NCBI GenBank assembly: GCA_963760965.1
Contig: CAVXEW010000005.1
Location: 1-64,000, forward strand
Source: Pararhizobium_B sp963760965
GTDB taxonomy: Bacteria; Pseudomonadota; Alphaproteobacteria; Rhizobiales; Rhizobiaceae
Direction: 5' to 3'
DNA length: 64,000 bases
Both the position numbers and the translations under genes were made by a program. This document shows, in pieces, positions 8,874 through 19,158 of this stretch. How positions within the stretch are numbered: the first letter of the stretch is position 1; every line of letters starts with the position of its first letter. The notes under the pieces were generated by a model. It had not been told where the DNA came from. It was given only the letters and a program-made list of their open reading frames with translations, and did no database searches.

Positions 8874-9191
8874 TCAGTTGAAGTTCGGCGACGCGTTCGG
8901 CTCCCGGGCATTCTGGCCCGGCTCCGCCGCGGCGTTGAGCACGGCCGGAGCGTCGGCGGGTCCGATCCGGCGCACGGCGCCTGCCTCGACAAGTCCGTTC
9001 AGCGCCTTCTGCATCAGTTCGACGGCGTTGGCGAAGGAGTCGACCGGCATGATGATCCGCTGGCGGAGGACCTGTTTCGGCGCGTTCTTGTCGTCCTTTT
9101 CGCTCGGCGAAAGGCTGACGAGGTCGATCCGCGCGACCGTGCCCGTGATGGTGATTTCGCCGATGCCGTCTGCAAAGAGTTCTTCGCGCAT
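8874..9191 (-). CDS. small protein between the giant repeat protein and the T1SS
   Basis: A 105-residue soluble protein with ATG at 9191 and a purine-rich GGGAAAG ribosome site upstream. It begins MREELFADGIGEITITG and has a central part RIIMPVDSFANAVELMQ followed by a short Ala/Pro/Asn-rich tail ending PNFN. The pattern of beta strands then an amphipathic helix after a 'MP..F' turn is like small DUF3467-type proteins, but I cannot assign a family. It lies 57 bases after the giant gene and 178 before the ABC gene on the same strand, so it may be a secretion accessory or chaperone; that is inference from position. Confidence 0.6.
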   Translation of the reverse strand: MREELFADGIGEITITGTVARIDLVSLSPSEKDDKNAPKQVLRQRIIMPVDSFANAVELMQKALNGLVEAGAVRRIGPADAPAVLNAAAEPGQNAREPNASPNFN

Positions 9192-9248
9192 TTTTGCTTT
9201 CCCTTTTTCAAAGGCCCGGGGGCCTTCCTGGTCCGTGATCGTTCCGCG

Positions 9249-12200
9249 CTATGCGGCCAATGGCTGGTTGAGCAGGTTCGGCGACGTGCTGCCCGACGGG
9301 CTGAGCGTGCTGCCGTTCGGGGCGACCGACGCGGTAAGGGTCGTCGGTTGCGCCGCCGGAACGAAAAGCACGCTGACGTCGTAGTTGGTCGAGTTGTACG
9401 TGCTGGTCGGGAAGGAGCCCGAGGCGCCGTAGGTGTAGACGCCGGCATTGACCGGGGCCGTCAGGTCGCCGTTCGTGTAGGCGCTCGTGAAGAAGCCCGG
9501 CGTCGCGGCGTAGTGGCCGTTGGAATGGAAGCCGGCGACGTAGGTCGTCCCCGCCGTGATCGACACCGGCGTCGAGAAGGTCAGCGTCTGCCAGCCGCTC
9601 GACGTCTCGTTGGTGAAGGTGCCGCTCGCCAGAACCGTGCCGTTCGAGGTCCACAGCGCGCCCGTGTGGGTGCCGGTGTCCGTCGCGCTCTTGTAGTAGC
9701 TGATGCCGGTGATCTGGCCGTCGACGGCGGCCGAGAACCTGACGCCGAGCTCGACCGAGCCAGGATCCGGGTCCGCCGAGGTCGTCGGCACCGTGCTTGC
9801 CGGGAAGAGGTTCTCCGTCGTCTGCGGCGACGTCACCGTCAGCGAGACCTGCGCCGAGGCGGTGCCGCCCTTGCCGTCGGAGATCGCGTAGGTGAAGCCG
9901 GCCGGGCCGGCATAGCCCGTCGTCGGGGTGAAGGTGATCGTGTTCGTGCCGGCGTTGAAGCTCGCCGTGCCGTTCGTCGGAGAGCTGACGCCGGTGACCG
10001 TCAGCGTGTCGCCGTTCGGGTCGGTGTCGTTGGCGAGAAGCGAGGACGCGGCGATCTGGACGGCGGTGTTCTCGGCCGTCGTGAAACCGCTGTCGTTGCT
10101 GGCGACCGGCGGCTGGTTCACCGGCGACGTCACCGTCAGCGAGACCTGCGCCGAGGCGGTGCCGCCCTTGCCGTCGGAGATCGCGTAGGTGAAGCCGGCC
10201 GGGCCGGCATAGCCCGTCGTCGGGGTGAAGGTGATCGTGTTCGTGCCGGCGTTGAAGCTCGCCGTGCCGTTCGTCGGAGAGCTGACGCCGGTGACCGTCA
10301 GCGTGTCGCCGTTCGGGTCGGTGTCGTTGGCGAGAAGCGAGGACGCGGCGATCTGGACGGCGGTGTTCTCGGCCGTCGTGAAACCGCTGTCGTTGCTGGC
10401 GACCGGCGGCTGGTTCGCGGGCGGCGAGCCGGCGACGAAAGCCACGCTGACGTCGTAGCTGGTGGCGTTGTACGTGCTGGTCGGGAAGGAGCCCGAGGCG
10501 CCGTAGGTGTAGACGCCGGCATTGACCGGGGCCGTCAGGTCGCCGTTCGTGTAGGCGCTCGTGAAGAAGCCCGGCGTCGCGGCGTAGTGGCCGTTGGAAT
10601 GGAAGCCGGCGACGTAGGTCGTCCCCGCCGTGATCGACACCGGCGTCGAGAAGGTCAGCGTCTGCCAGCCGCTCGACGTCTCGTTGGTGAAGGTGCCGCT
10701 CGCCAGAACCGTGCCGTTCGAGGTCCACAGCGCGCCCGTGTGGGTGCCGGTGTCCGTCGCGCTCTTGTAGTAGCTGATGCCGGTGATCTGGCCGTCGACG
10801 GCGGCCGAGAACCTGACGCCGAGCTCGACCGAGCCAGGATCCGGGTCCGCCGAGGTCGTCGGCACGGTGCTTGCCGGGAAGAGGTTCTCCGTCGTCTGCG
10901 GCGACGTCACCGTCAGCGAGACCTGCGCCGAGGCGGTGCCGCCCTTGCCGTCGGAGATCGCGTAGGTGAAGCCGGCCGGGCCGGCATAGCCCGTCGTCGG
11001 GGTGAAGGTGATCGTGTTCGTGCCGGCGTTGAAGCTCGCCGTGCCGTTCGTCGGAGAGCTGACGCCGGTGACCGTCAGCGTGTCGCCGTTCGGGTCGGTG
11101 TCGTTGGCGAGAAGCGAGGACGCGGCGATCTGGACGGCGGTGTTCTCGGCCGTCGTGAAACCGCTGTCGTTGCTGGCGACCGGCGGCTGGTTCACCGGCG
11201 ACGTCACCGTCAGCGAGACCTGGGCCGAGGCGGTGCCGCCCTTGCCGTCGGAGATCGCGTAGGTGAAGCCGGCCGGGCCGGCATAGCCCGTCGTCGGGGT
11301 GAAGGTGATCGTGTTCGTGCCGGCATTGAAGCTCGCCGTGCCGTTCGTCGGAGAGCTGACGCCGGTGACCGTCAGCGTGTCGCCGTTCGGGTCGGTGTCG
11401 TTGGCGAGAAGCGAGGACGCGGCGATCTGGACGGCGGTGTTCTCGGCCGTCGTGAAGCCGCTGTCGTTGCTGGCGACCGGCGGCTGGTTCGCGGGCGGCG
11501 AGCTGGCGACGAAAGCCACGCTGACGTCGTAGCTGGTCGCGTTGTACGTGCTGGTCGGGAAGGAGCCCGAGGCGCCGTAGGTGTAGACGCCGGCATTGAC
11601 CGGGGCCGTCAGGTCGCCGTTCGTGTAGGCGCTCGTGAAGAAGCCCGGCGTCGCGGCGTAGTGGCCGTTGGAATGGAAGCCGGCGACGTAGGTCGTCCCC
11701 GCCGTGATCGACACCGGCGTCGAGAAGGTCAGCGTCTGCCAGCCGCTCGACGTCTCGTTGGTGAAGGTGCCGCTCGCCAGAACCGTGCCGTTCGAGGTCC
11801 ACAGCGCGCCCGTGTGGGTGCCGGTGTCCGTCGCGCTCTTGTAGTAGCTGATGCCGGTTATCTGGCCGTCGACGGCGGCCGAGAACCTGACGCCGAGCTC
11901 GACCGAGCCAGGATCCGGGTCCGCCGAGGTCGTCGGCACCGTGCTTGCCGGGAAGAGGTTCTCGACAGTGCCGGGCGGGTTGACCGCGACGGCGACCTGG
12001 GCGGACGACGTTCCACCCCGTCCGTCCGAAATCGAATAGGTGAAGCCGCCGGACCCCTCGAAGCCCGACGTCGGGGTGAAGGTGATCGTGTTCGTCCCGG
12101 CGTTGAAGCTCGCCGTGCCGTTGGTCGGAGAGCTGACGCCGGTGACCGTCAGTGTGTCGCCGTTCGGGTCGGTGTCGTTGGCGAGCAGCGAGGACGCGGC

Positions 12201-15157
12201 GATCTGGACGGCGGTGTTCTGCGGTCGTCGTGAAGCCGCTGTCGTTGCTGGCGACCGGCGGCAGTTCCTGCGCGACGCCGGGGCTGAACTCTACGTCGAC
12301 CCAGTAGTTCTCTCCCGCCGAAGTGCCCTGGTTCGGAAATGCGCTGGCGGTACCGCTGCGGTAGACGCCCGCGTTGGCGGAGGTCGACAGGGAGGCGGAA
12401 CTCTGGGCGTCGACGAAATAGTTGGTGTCGAGGACGTAGTTGCCGCTGGTGTGGTAGCTTGCGACATAGTCCGTCCCGGCTAGTGACGGTCACGGGCGTG
12501 CCGAGGGCGACGGTCTGCCAGCCGCTCGCCGTCTCGTTGGTCGAGGTCGCCGTCGCCAGAAGCGTGCCGTTGCCCGACCAGAGCGAGACGGTATGCTGGC
12601 CGGTATCGGTCGCGGCCTTGTAGAACCTCAGGGCGGAGATCGTGCCGTCCTTGAGGACCTGAAACTTCACGCCGAGCTCGGCGCTGTTCGGGTCGCCGCT
12701 GTCGTCGTTGTGCGAGACGGACGAGTAGGCGATCGTATCACCCGGCGACTGGGTGAATATGCTTGAAAGGCCCGAGGAGACGACGGAGACCGTCGTGGCG
12801 TCGCTCGGCGTCTCGAGATGCGCGGTGTCGTCGATCGCGCGCGTCATGACGGTGTAGTTGCCCTGCTGCGGGACGATCCAGCTGTAGGACCAGTTCGTCG
12901 TGCCCGTCGCGTAGCTCCATGTGCTGCCGCCGTCCGTGGACACCTCGACGGCGGCGACGTTGCCGCCGCCAACGTCGCTGGCCGTGCCGGTGATCCTGGC
13001 GATCCGGTCGCTCGTCAGCGGCTGGCCGCCGGCGATCGACGTGATCGTCGAGACCGGAGGGCTCGTGTCGGAGGACTGCGTCGCATAGCTGAGGCTCGTC
13101 TGGAGCGTATCGGGCTGGACGCCCATCTCGGCGAAGAGGTTGACCATGGCCTGCTGGACCACGGGACTCGTTGGCGCCGTCAGGCCGTTGAACCTGGCGT
13201 GATCGTTGCTGAGGCCCCACGACCACATGACCGTGCCGGAGCTGAAGATCAGCGCACCGCTCGACGTGTCGCGGTAGAGCGTCAGGTTGTGGGTCGCCGT
13301 GCCCGACCCTTCTTGGGTGCCGGCCTGGTCGATGATGAGCGACCCGACGTCGACCGTCGTGGACGACAGGTTTATCAGCCCGGCCGGACGGAAGCCGTTG
13401 TTGCTGTTGGAATCCCACTCGTAGCCGAGCAGGTTGTCGAGCGTGACGGTCTGGTTTCCCGTCAGGTTTGCCGCGTCCGTGTTCTTCCAGATGAAGAGGT
13501 TTGAATAGGGCGCGCTGAGTGTGATGTCCGAAAGACTGCCGTTGTCGTCGACCTGGAAGATCGTGCCGGAAAGGCCGTTCTCCGGCAGGCCGGGACCATA
13601 GACCGGGTCGCGGAAGGTCGAGCTGCCATCGCCACCGGAGCCGTTCGGATCGAGTTGCTGGCCGTTCCACGGATCCTTGTACTCGACGATCGTCCGGTTT
13701 TCCCCTCCGCCCGGCGCGATGCTGGAACCGTAGCCGATGTCCCAGTAAGTCTGGTTGCCGCTCAGGAACATCAGGTTCACGCCGGCCGCCCCGGCGGCCT
13801 GGACGTTCGCATACTGGGACTGAGACCAGTACTCGTCGTGGCCGACGTCCATGTACACCTTGGCGTTGAGCACGGAACCGGGATTCGTCGCCGCGTCGAG
13901 GCCGGAAATGTAGGAAACGTCGTAGCCGTTCTGCTCGAGCCACATGATCGCCGGCAGTTCCTCGCCGAAGACGAAGTCCTGCGGGCCGGCCAGGTTGTCG
14001 GTGGAATTGGTGTCGATCGGCCGGTTGTAGCTCAGCGCATAGGCGCGGTCGTTCCGCCCGCCGGGGCCCGAGTAGAAATTGTAGCCGCCCCAGGGATTAT
14101 AAGCCTGCCAGGTTGTGTCGCTCGTCTGGAAGACAACGTCCGAGGCGACCCCGTCGGCGCGCACTATGAACGGGATCATGTTCTCGCCCGTCGTGCCGTC
14201 GGTGCGCGTCAGCTTGGCGATGTAGACGCCGGAAGTCGCGTCCGAGGGGACCGCCCACGAGGCGGATACGGCCCAGTTGCCAGCATCGACCTCGTTGGTG
14301 GCCGGATCGAAGAGGGGATCCGGCTGGACCTGCGGGGAACCCAGGTTCTCGTTGAAGCTCGTCACCAGGGTGGCGCCGTCGCCGCCGTAATAGCCGAGGC
14401 GGTAGATGTCGATCCGGTATTTCGTGGCGTCGGTGTCGATCTTGAAGCTGACGGTCTGGCCCCGGTTGACGCTGATCTCGGTCGCGAAGCCCTCGATGTT
14501 GCTGTCCCCCATCCCGTCGAGGCTGCCGTGCAGGCCCCAGACGCTGACCGGCGTGCCGGGCTTCTGGTTCTCGGCGACGATGGGATTGGTCGCAGGCGCC
14601 GCAAGGGTCGTGAGCATGGGCGCCGCGGTCGTCTGCGTATCGGTCGTCGTGGAGGGAGCGGTCGACAGCGTCGAAGCCTGGATGGCGGGCTGCGTGGTGG
14701 TGTCCTGGCTCGTCGTCGCCGGCGAAGCGGCGGCGGAACGGGTGGACGCGACCGGCGCGCCGGACGCCGGCGCCGTCGTGCCGGAGGGCGCGGCGGAGAG
14801 GGTCGCCGGCGCCTGCAGAGTGCCGGCGGCATCGGTACCCTGCGACGGGGCCTGAGACAGGTCCGACGAGGACGGCGAGAGTGCGGGCTGCGGGCCGGAG
14901 CTCCCGGCCGGTGTCGAAGCGGTCGAAAGCGGGTCCGTGGGGGCGGGTTGGGAAGACTGCAGGGACTGCTGCGGCTGCGCGGCGGTGCCTGCCGGGGCTG
15001 CCGCGCCGAGGGCGGGCTGGCTGCCGGTGCTGTCGGTGCCCGTGCCGGTCGCCGTATCGGCTGCCGACGGGGCGACGGTCGACGCGTCCGAAAGGTTCGT
15101 CGGCTTGCTGCCGTCGGAAATCAGTATGTCGCCATTGTTGCTGCCCGTACCGGCCAT
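9249..15157 (-). CDS. giant DUF4082/cadherin-like repeat protein with dimethylformamidase-like domain (two frameshifts)
   Basis: About 1,968 residues if two +1 shifts (near 12481 and 12226) are corrected. ATG 15157 has a GGGAG site. Order: Ala/Thr/Ser/Pro-rich low-complexity segment (1-188); a domain like the C-terminal part of the N,N-dimethylformamidase large subunit (about 189-690, with GHDEYWSQS near 440 and GNQTYW); an Ig-like domain (about 700-790); a DUF4082 domain (about 800-960); then cadherin-like (tandem-95 type) domains with PPVASNDSGFTT and three further DUF4082 domains. The tail is short, ending LLNQPLAA. There is no Sec signal peptide, and a type I exporter is encoded just downstream, so export through it is likely. 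Function is unknown: secreted adhesin or matrix protein, perhaps with hydrolase activity. The last 2.1 kb is built from near-identical DNA repeats. Confidence 0.8.
9370..11517 (-). repeat. two near-identical 1,074-bp tandem units plus a partial third
   Basis: Landmarks recur at exactly 1,074-base spacing: 9379, 10453 and 11527; also 9826 and 10900. Each unit encodes one DUF4082 domain and two cadherin-like domains. By eye the copies differ at only a handful of bases. The third copy (11518 to about 11965) covers only the DUF4082 part. Identity at the DNA level, not only in protein, implies recent duplication or gene conversion and is a place where assemblies can collapse or expand. Confidence 0.92.
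9826..10422 (-). repeat. 297-bp cadherin-like sub-repeats
   Basis: Inside each 1,074-bp unit two 297-base copies lie head to tail, starting at 9826 and 10123 in the first unit, and at 10900 and 11197 in the second. Each encodes a 99-residue cadherin/tandem-95 domain (PPVASNDSGFTTAENTAV, NDTDPNGDTLTVTGV). A fifth, diverged copy lies at about 11969-12265 and carries a frameshift. Confidence 0.9.
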
Positions 15158-15367
15158 GGCAATGCTCCCGCTGCCGAGAATACCCGAAGCGCACAATCTG
15201 CGCTTGCCTCGCCGACATGGAAACAGCGACCATCGAATCCCTGAGTAAGCGAAAAGTGGTAGGGTCCCGCGCAAAGGGTCCGCCGGCACCGCAAGATGTC
15301 GGCAAACGGATGCGCGCAGCGGCGCCGCCGGGCGCGCGGCGGACGGAAGTCCGGACCCGGCGGCCGT

Positions 15368-16834
15368 TCAGCTCCGGCCGTACCTGTCCTCGAGGCGAAC
15401 GATGTCGTCCTCGCCCAGATAGCTGCCGGTCTGGACCTCGATCAGTTCCAGCGGGATCTTGCCCGGGTTCTCCAGCGCGTGCACCTCGCCGAGGGCGATA
15501 TAGGTCGACTCGTTCTCGGTGAGCAGTATGGTCTCGTCGCCCTTCTGAACCCGGGCGGTGCCGCGAACGACGATCCAGTGCTCGGAGCGGTGATGGTGCA
15601 TCTGGACGGACAGCCTGGCGCCCGGATTGACCGTGATCCGCTTCACCCGGTCGCGCTCCCCGATGTCGATGGAATCGTAGTGTCCCCAGGGCCGGTAGAC
15701 CTCCCGGTGGCAAACCGCTTCCGAGCGGCCGGCCGCGCCGAGGAGGCCGACCACCTTCCTGATGTCGCCGACGCTGTCCCTGTGCGCCACGAGCACGGCG
15801 TCCTTCGTCTCGACGATAACGAGGTCCTTCACGCCCAGGGCGACGACCAGCCGGCTGTCCGCGCGCACCAGCGTGTCGCCGGTGTCCAGCGCCACGACAT
15901 CGCCGTCCAGGACGTTGCCGGCCTCGTCCTTCTCCCGCACGTCCCACAGTGCGGACCAGGAACCGACGTCGTTCCAGCCCGCATCCAGCGGCACCACCAC
16001 GGCGTCGCCGGTCTGCTCCATGACCGCGCAGTCGACGGACTCCGCCGGGCAGCGGGCGAAGGCCTCGGCGTCGAGGCGCACGAAGTTCATGTCCGCGGCG
16101 GTTGTCGCCGTTGCCGCCAGGCAGGCCGCGTGGATATCCGGGCGATGCGCCTTGAGCTCATCGAGGAACCGGCTCGCCCTGAACACGAACATGCCGCTGT
16201 TCCAGAAATGGCGGCCATCCTCGACATAGCGCCCGGCGGTCTCCAGGTCGGGCTTCTCGATGAAGCGGGCGACCTTCATGGCGCCGCCGAACGGCTCCCC
16301 CCGCTCGATGTAGCCATAGCCCGTCTCCGCCCATTTCGGCACGATGCCGAAGGTCGCCAGCTTTCCTTGCGAGGCGACCTCGACGGCCGTCGCCAGCGCA
16401 TCGTGGAATGCCGCGGTGTCGGCGATGAGGTGATCGGCGGCGAGCGCGACGATGACCGGATCTTCATGGTCGCGCATCAGCGTCAGGGCGGCGCAGGCGA
16501 GCGCGGGCGCCGTGCTGCGCGCCACCGGCTCGAGCAGGATCCGCGCGTCCTCGTGGCCGCACTGGCGCAGCTGCTCGGCCGCCAGGAACCGGTGCTCCTC
16601 GTTGCAGACGACCAGCGGCTCCGCGCAGCCGGCCCCGGCGAGGCGCGCGAGCGTTTCCTGCAGCATCGTCATTTCGCCGGCGAAGGGGAGGAACTGCTTC
16701 GGGCGCAATCGCCTGGAGAGCGGCCACAGCCGCGTTCCCACCCCGCCTGCCAGGATGACAGGAACGACCGGCGGCGATGCCCCGTCCGTGGCGGGCCTGG
16801 CTGCAGGCCGTCCCGGGGCGCTTGTCTTTTCCAT
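15368..16834 (-). CDS. manC: mannose-1-phosphate guanylyltransferase / mannose-6-phosphate isomerase
   Basis: A 488-residue bifunctional enzyme making GDP-mannose. ATG 16834 (MEKTSAP) is taken because an ACGGAG site precedes it; the frame is open far upstream but without family similarity. The nucleotidyltransferase has LAGGVGTRLWPLSR (about 25-38), AADH and FIEKP; the C-terminal cupin has HHHRSEHWIVVRGTA (about 420-434). Length and layout match AlgA/ManC/XanB type II enzymes. With the phosphomannomutase at 62-63.5 kb it gives the GDP-mannose path, though the genes are 45 kb apart. It lies upstream of the giant repeat protein on the same strand with a 210-base gap. Confidence 0.92.
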   Translation of the reverse strand: MEKTSAPGRPAARPATDGASPPVVPVILAGGVGTRLWPLSRRLRPKQFLPFAGEMTMLQETLARLAGAGCAEPLVVCNEEHRFLAAEQLRQCGHEDARILLEPVARSTAPALACAALTLMRDHEDPVIVALAADHLIADTAAFHDALATAVEVASQGKLATFGIVPKWAETGYGYIERGEPFGGAMKVARFIEKPDLETAGRYVEDGRHFWNSGMFVFRASRFLDELKAHRPDIHAACLAATATTAADMNFVRLDAEAFARCPAESVDCAVMEQTGDAVVVPLDAGWNDVGSWSALWDVREKDEAGNVLDGDVVALDTGDTLVRADSRLVVALGVKDLVIVETKDAVLVAHRDSVGDIRKVVGLLGAAGRSEAVCHREVYRPWGHYDSIDIGERDRVKRITVNPGARLSVQMHHHRSEHWIVVRGTARVQKGDETILLTENESTYIALGEVHALENPGKIPLELIEVQTGSYLGEDDIVRLEDRYGRS

Positions 16835-17017
16835 TTGCGATGGCTCCGTTCCGGCCCTGCGGCCTCTCCGGCCGCTGCCGGCCCTTTCGATGTTTCCTTT
16901 ACTCCTGCATTTCCGTGTTCCGCTCAAGAGCGGGACGGTCTTTCGTGCAGGAGGGCCGGGCCGGACCGCGGCATGGCGGACCGCAGCCGGACGGCCGACG
17001 CGCCCGGCGGTGCGATC

Positions 17018-17041
17018 CTGACAGATGGCACCATCTGTCAG
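17018..17041. repeat. perfect 11-bp palindrome with 2-base centre
   Basis: The arms are ctgacagatgg and ccatctgtcag, separated by 'ca'. It sits between manC and the SDR gene. A related element occurs at about 24855-24895. Either an operator for a dimeric regulator, a short hairpin at a transcript end, or a unit of an intergenic repeat family. Confidence 0.6.
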
Positions 17042-17070
17042 TGAAAATCGCCCCAACAGGTCCATAGCTT

Positions 17071-17117
17071 GTGGCCTGCCCCAAACGGACGCCTGCCATC
17101 TGTTCGGGGCAGGCCAC
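17071..17117 (-). terminator. 12-bp stem-loop at the end of the SDR gene
   Basis: Arms gtggcctgcccc (17071-17082) and ggggcaggccac (17106-17117) are perfectly complementary with a 23-base loop. The structure begins at the last base of the SDR stop codon (17117-17119), fitting a transcript end on the minus strand. There is no clear T-run, so it may be a 3' stabilising hairpin or part of the repeat family seen next to it. Confidence 0.5.
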
Positions 17118-17824
17118 TAGGCCTCCCCGCCCCTTCGGACCGCGATCACCTGTCCGCTGATGCCCGCTGCCTCCTCGGACAGCAGGAAGACGATCGCGGC
17201 CACGATGTCGCTCACCGGGGTCGCGGCGATCTCCTGGCGGTCGCCGGGCGACACTGCCGCCGGCTCCTCGTCCGCCTCGCCCTGCGGCGGGAGGACGACG
17301 TTCACGCGGACGCCGCTGTCGCCGAGTTCGCGCGCGAGAACCCGGCTCATGAGGTTGACCCCGGCCTTGGCCGCGCCGTAGGCGCCGCCGGCCGATACGG
17401 GTGCCGTCGAGGCGGCGGCGGACACGTTGACGATGGCGAGCCGCTCGTCCATCGCGTCGAGAACGGCCTTGCAGGTGATGAAGGTGCCGGTGAGATTGAC
17501 CTCCACGATCTGCCGGAAGAGCTCGACGCCGGTTCGCTCCAACGCGGCCGGCCGGTTGAAGTCGGCGCAGTTGACGAGGCCGGAGACGGGGCCCATGCCG
17601 GCCGAGGCCTGGGCGAGGCAATCGGCCACCTGCTCCTCGTCGCTGACGTCGCATTCCAGAAAGAGGATGTCCTCGCCGGCGAAGCGCTCGGCGCTCACCG
17701 CGATCTCCACCGCATCCGCATCGAGGACGGTGACGCTCGCGCCCTCGTCGAGCAGCCGCTCGGCAAGCGCCAAGCCGAGGCGCCCTACTCCCCCCGCTAT
17801 GACGACGTGGCCCTCGCCGATCAT
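17117..17824 (-). CDS. short-chain dehydrogenase/reductase
   Basis: A 235-residue classical SDR. A glycine-rich NAD(P) loop appears as AGGVGRLGLA (about 10-19), the acidic LDADAV after beta2 suggests NAD preference, and the active site has a Ser in VSAAAST plus YGAAKAG (about 149-155). The C-terminus ends in the usual SGQVIAV stretch. The substrate is unknown. It follows the thiolase gene by 45 bases on the same strand and is probably co-transcribed, so the two may act on one CoA or keto intermediate. The frame is clean. Confidence 0.82.
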   Translation of the reverse strand: MIGEGHVVIAGGVGRLGLALAERLLDEGASVTVLDADAVEIAVSAERFAGEDILFLECDVSDEEQVADCLAQASAGMGPVSGLVNCADFNRPAALERTGVELFRQIVEVNLTGTFITCKAVLDAMDERLAIVNVSAAASTAPVSAGGAYGAAKAGVNLMSRVLARELGDSGVRVNVVLPPQGEADEEPAAVSPGDRQEIAATPVSDIVAAIVFLLSEEAAGISGQVIAVRRGGEA

Positions 17825-17869
17825 GCCTGCATTCCGCCAGCCATCGCGGCGCTCCTTCCGCAGGTTCCC

Positions 17870-19040
17870 TCAGCGAAGCCGTTCGAGGATGGAGACGTAG
17901 TTGGCGACGGCCGCGCCGCCCATGTTGAATATTCCGCCGAGTTCGGCGCCCTCGACCTGGATGCCGCCAGCCTCGCCGCAAAGCTGCATCGCCGACAGCG
18001 CATGCATCGACACGCCCGTCGCGCCGATCGGATGTCCCTTGGACTTCAGACCGCCGGAGGGATTGACCGGCAGGCGGCCGTCTCTTGCCGTTTCGCCGCC
18101 GAGCGCCACCCCGGCGCCCTCCCCGGGCGCCGCGAGGCCCATCGCCTCGTACTCGATCAGCTCCGCTATGGTGAAGCAGTCGTGCGTCTCGACGAAGGAG
18201 AGGTCGTCGAGCGCGACGCCGGCATTGGCCAGCGCCTTCTTCCAGCCGAGCGCGCAGCCCTCGAAGGCGATGATGTCGCGCTTCGACATGGGCAGGAAAT
18301 CCTGGACGTGCTCGGCCGCGCGGAAGACGACGGCGCGCGGCGCGCGCATGGCCGTCTCGACGTCGGCGAGCACGATCGCCGCCGCGCCGTCGGAGACGAG
18401 CGAGCAGTCCGTGCGCTTCAGCGGGCCGGCGACGATAGGGGTTCTTCTCGCTCTCGGCGCGGCAGAACTCGTAGCCGAGGTCCTTGCGCATCTGCGCGTA
18501 TTCGTTGCCGACGCCGTTCTTGTGGTTCTTCGCCGCGATGGCGGCGAGCGCGTCGGAACTGGTCCCCGTAGCGCTGGAAATAGAGCCTCGGCGATCTTGC
18601 CGAAGACGCCGGCGAAGCCGCCCGGAGTGTCGCCGTCCTCGGGCAGGTAGGAGGCCTTGAGAAGGTTGCGGCCGATCTCCGGGCCGGGTGTCGTCGTCAT
18701 CTGCTCGACGCCGACGACGAGAACGCGCCTCGCCTGGCCCGCCGCGGATCGACTTGAGGCCCTGGTGGACGGCGGCCGAGCCCGTCGCGCAGGCGTTCTC
18801 GACGCGGGTCGCCGGCTTGAAGCGGAAGCCGTCGTCGGCCTGGAGGACGAGGCTCGCGGTGAAGTCCTGGGCCGAGAAGCCGGCGTTGAAGTGGCCGAGC
18901 ACGATCTCGTCGATGTCGGCGGCCCCGATGCCGGCATGGGCGACCGCCTCGCGCGCGACCCGCGTCACCAGGCTCTCGACGGTCTCGCCCTCGAGCCTGC
19001 CGAATTTCGAATGGGCCCATCCGACGATGCAAGCGGTCAT
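17870..19040 (-). CDS. thiolase (acetyl-CoA acetyltransferase, SCP2-like), frameshifted
   Basis: Begins at ATG 19040 (MTACIVGWAHSKFG) and is about 389 residues after correction. The nucleophile Cys lies in ENACATGSA, followed by ETHDCFTIAEL and the C-terminal GGLKSKGHPIGATG and GGAAVANY motifs, all typical of the SCP-x/SCP2-like thiolase branch. Four single-base insertions break the frame: near 18735 (ggg|c|cag), near 18588 and 18560 (gag|g|ctc and cag|t|tcc), and near 18440. With active-site motifs intact the gene is probably real and the shifts probably sequence errors. It is divergent from betC and upstream of the SDR gene. Confidence 0.75.
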
Positions 19041-19129
19041 GTCCCGTGTCTCCTCTTTTCGAGGCAAGATTACCCGTGGCGCCGGGCGCGTAAAGGCAAA
19101 AAGCTCGCATCGATTGGCGCGGATTTTCG

Positions 19130-19158
19130 TTGAACGCGCGATCAATAAAAAATAGAAC
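19130..19158 (+). promoter_or_regulatory. betC promoter with BetI-like palindrome
   Basis: TTGAACGCGCGATCAA (19130-19145) is a near-perfect palindrome, 14 of 16 positions. It resembles the TTGA...TCAA sites bound by BetI-type TetR repressors in bet operons. The same bases supply a possible -35 (TTGAAC, 19130-19135), then 17 bases to a possible -10 (TAGAAC, 19153-19158), 43 bases before the betC start. Overlap with the promoter would suit repression relieved by choline. No betI gene is in the window. Confidence 0.45.

Noticed and set aside
8694..12233. A 1,179-codon plus-strand open frame with repeated RRG/RRADAGDRQ-like units
   Set aside because: It is the antisense shadow of the giant repeat protein and T1SS genes; its repetitiveness just mirrors the DNA repeats, and composition is Arg/Gly/Ala-rich as expected for a GC-rich shadow.
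9370..12265. CRISPR array
   Set aside because: Repeats are 297 and 1,074 bases long, coding, and without short unique spacers.
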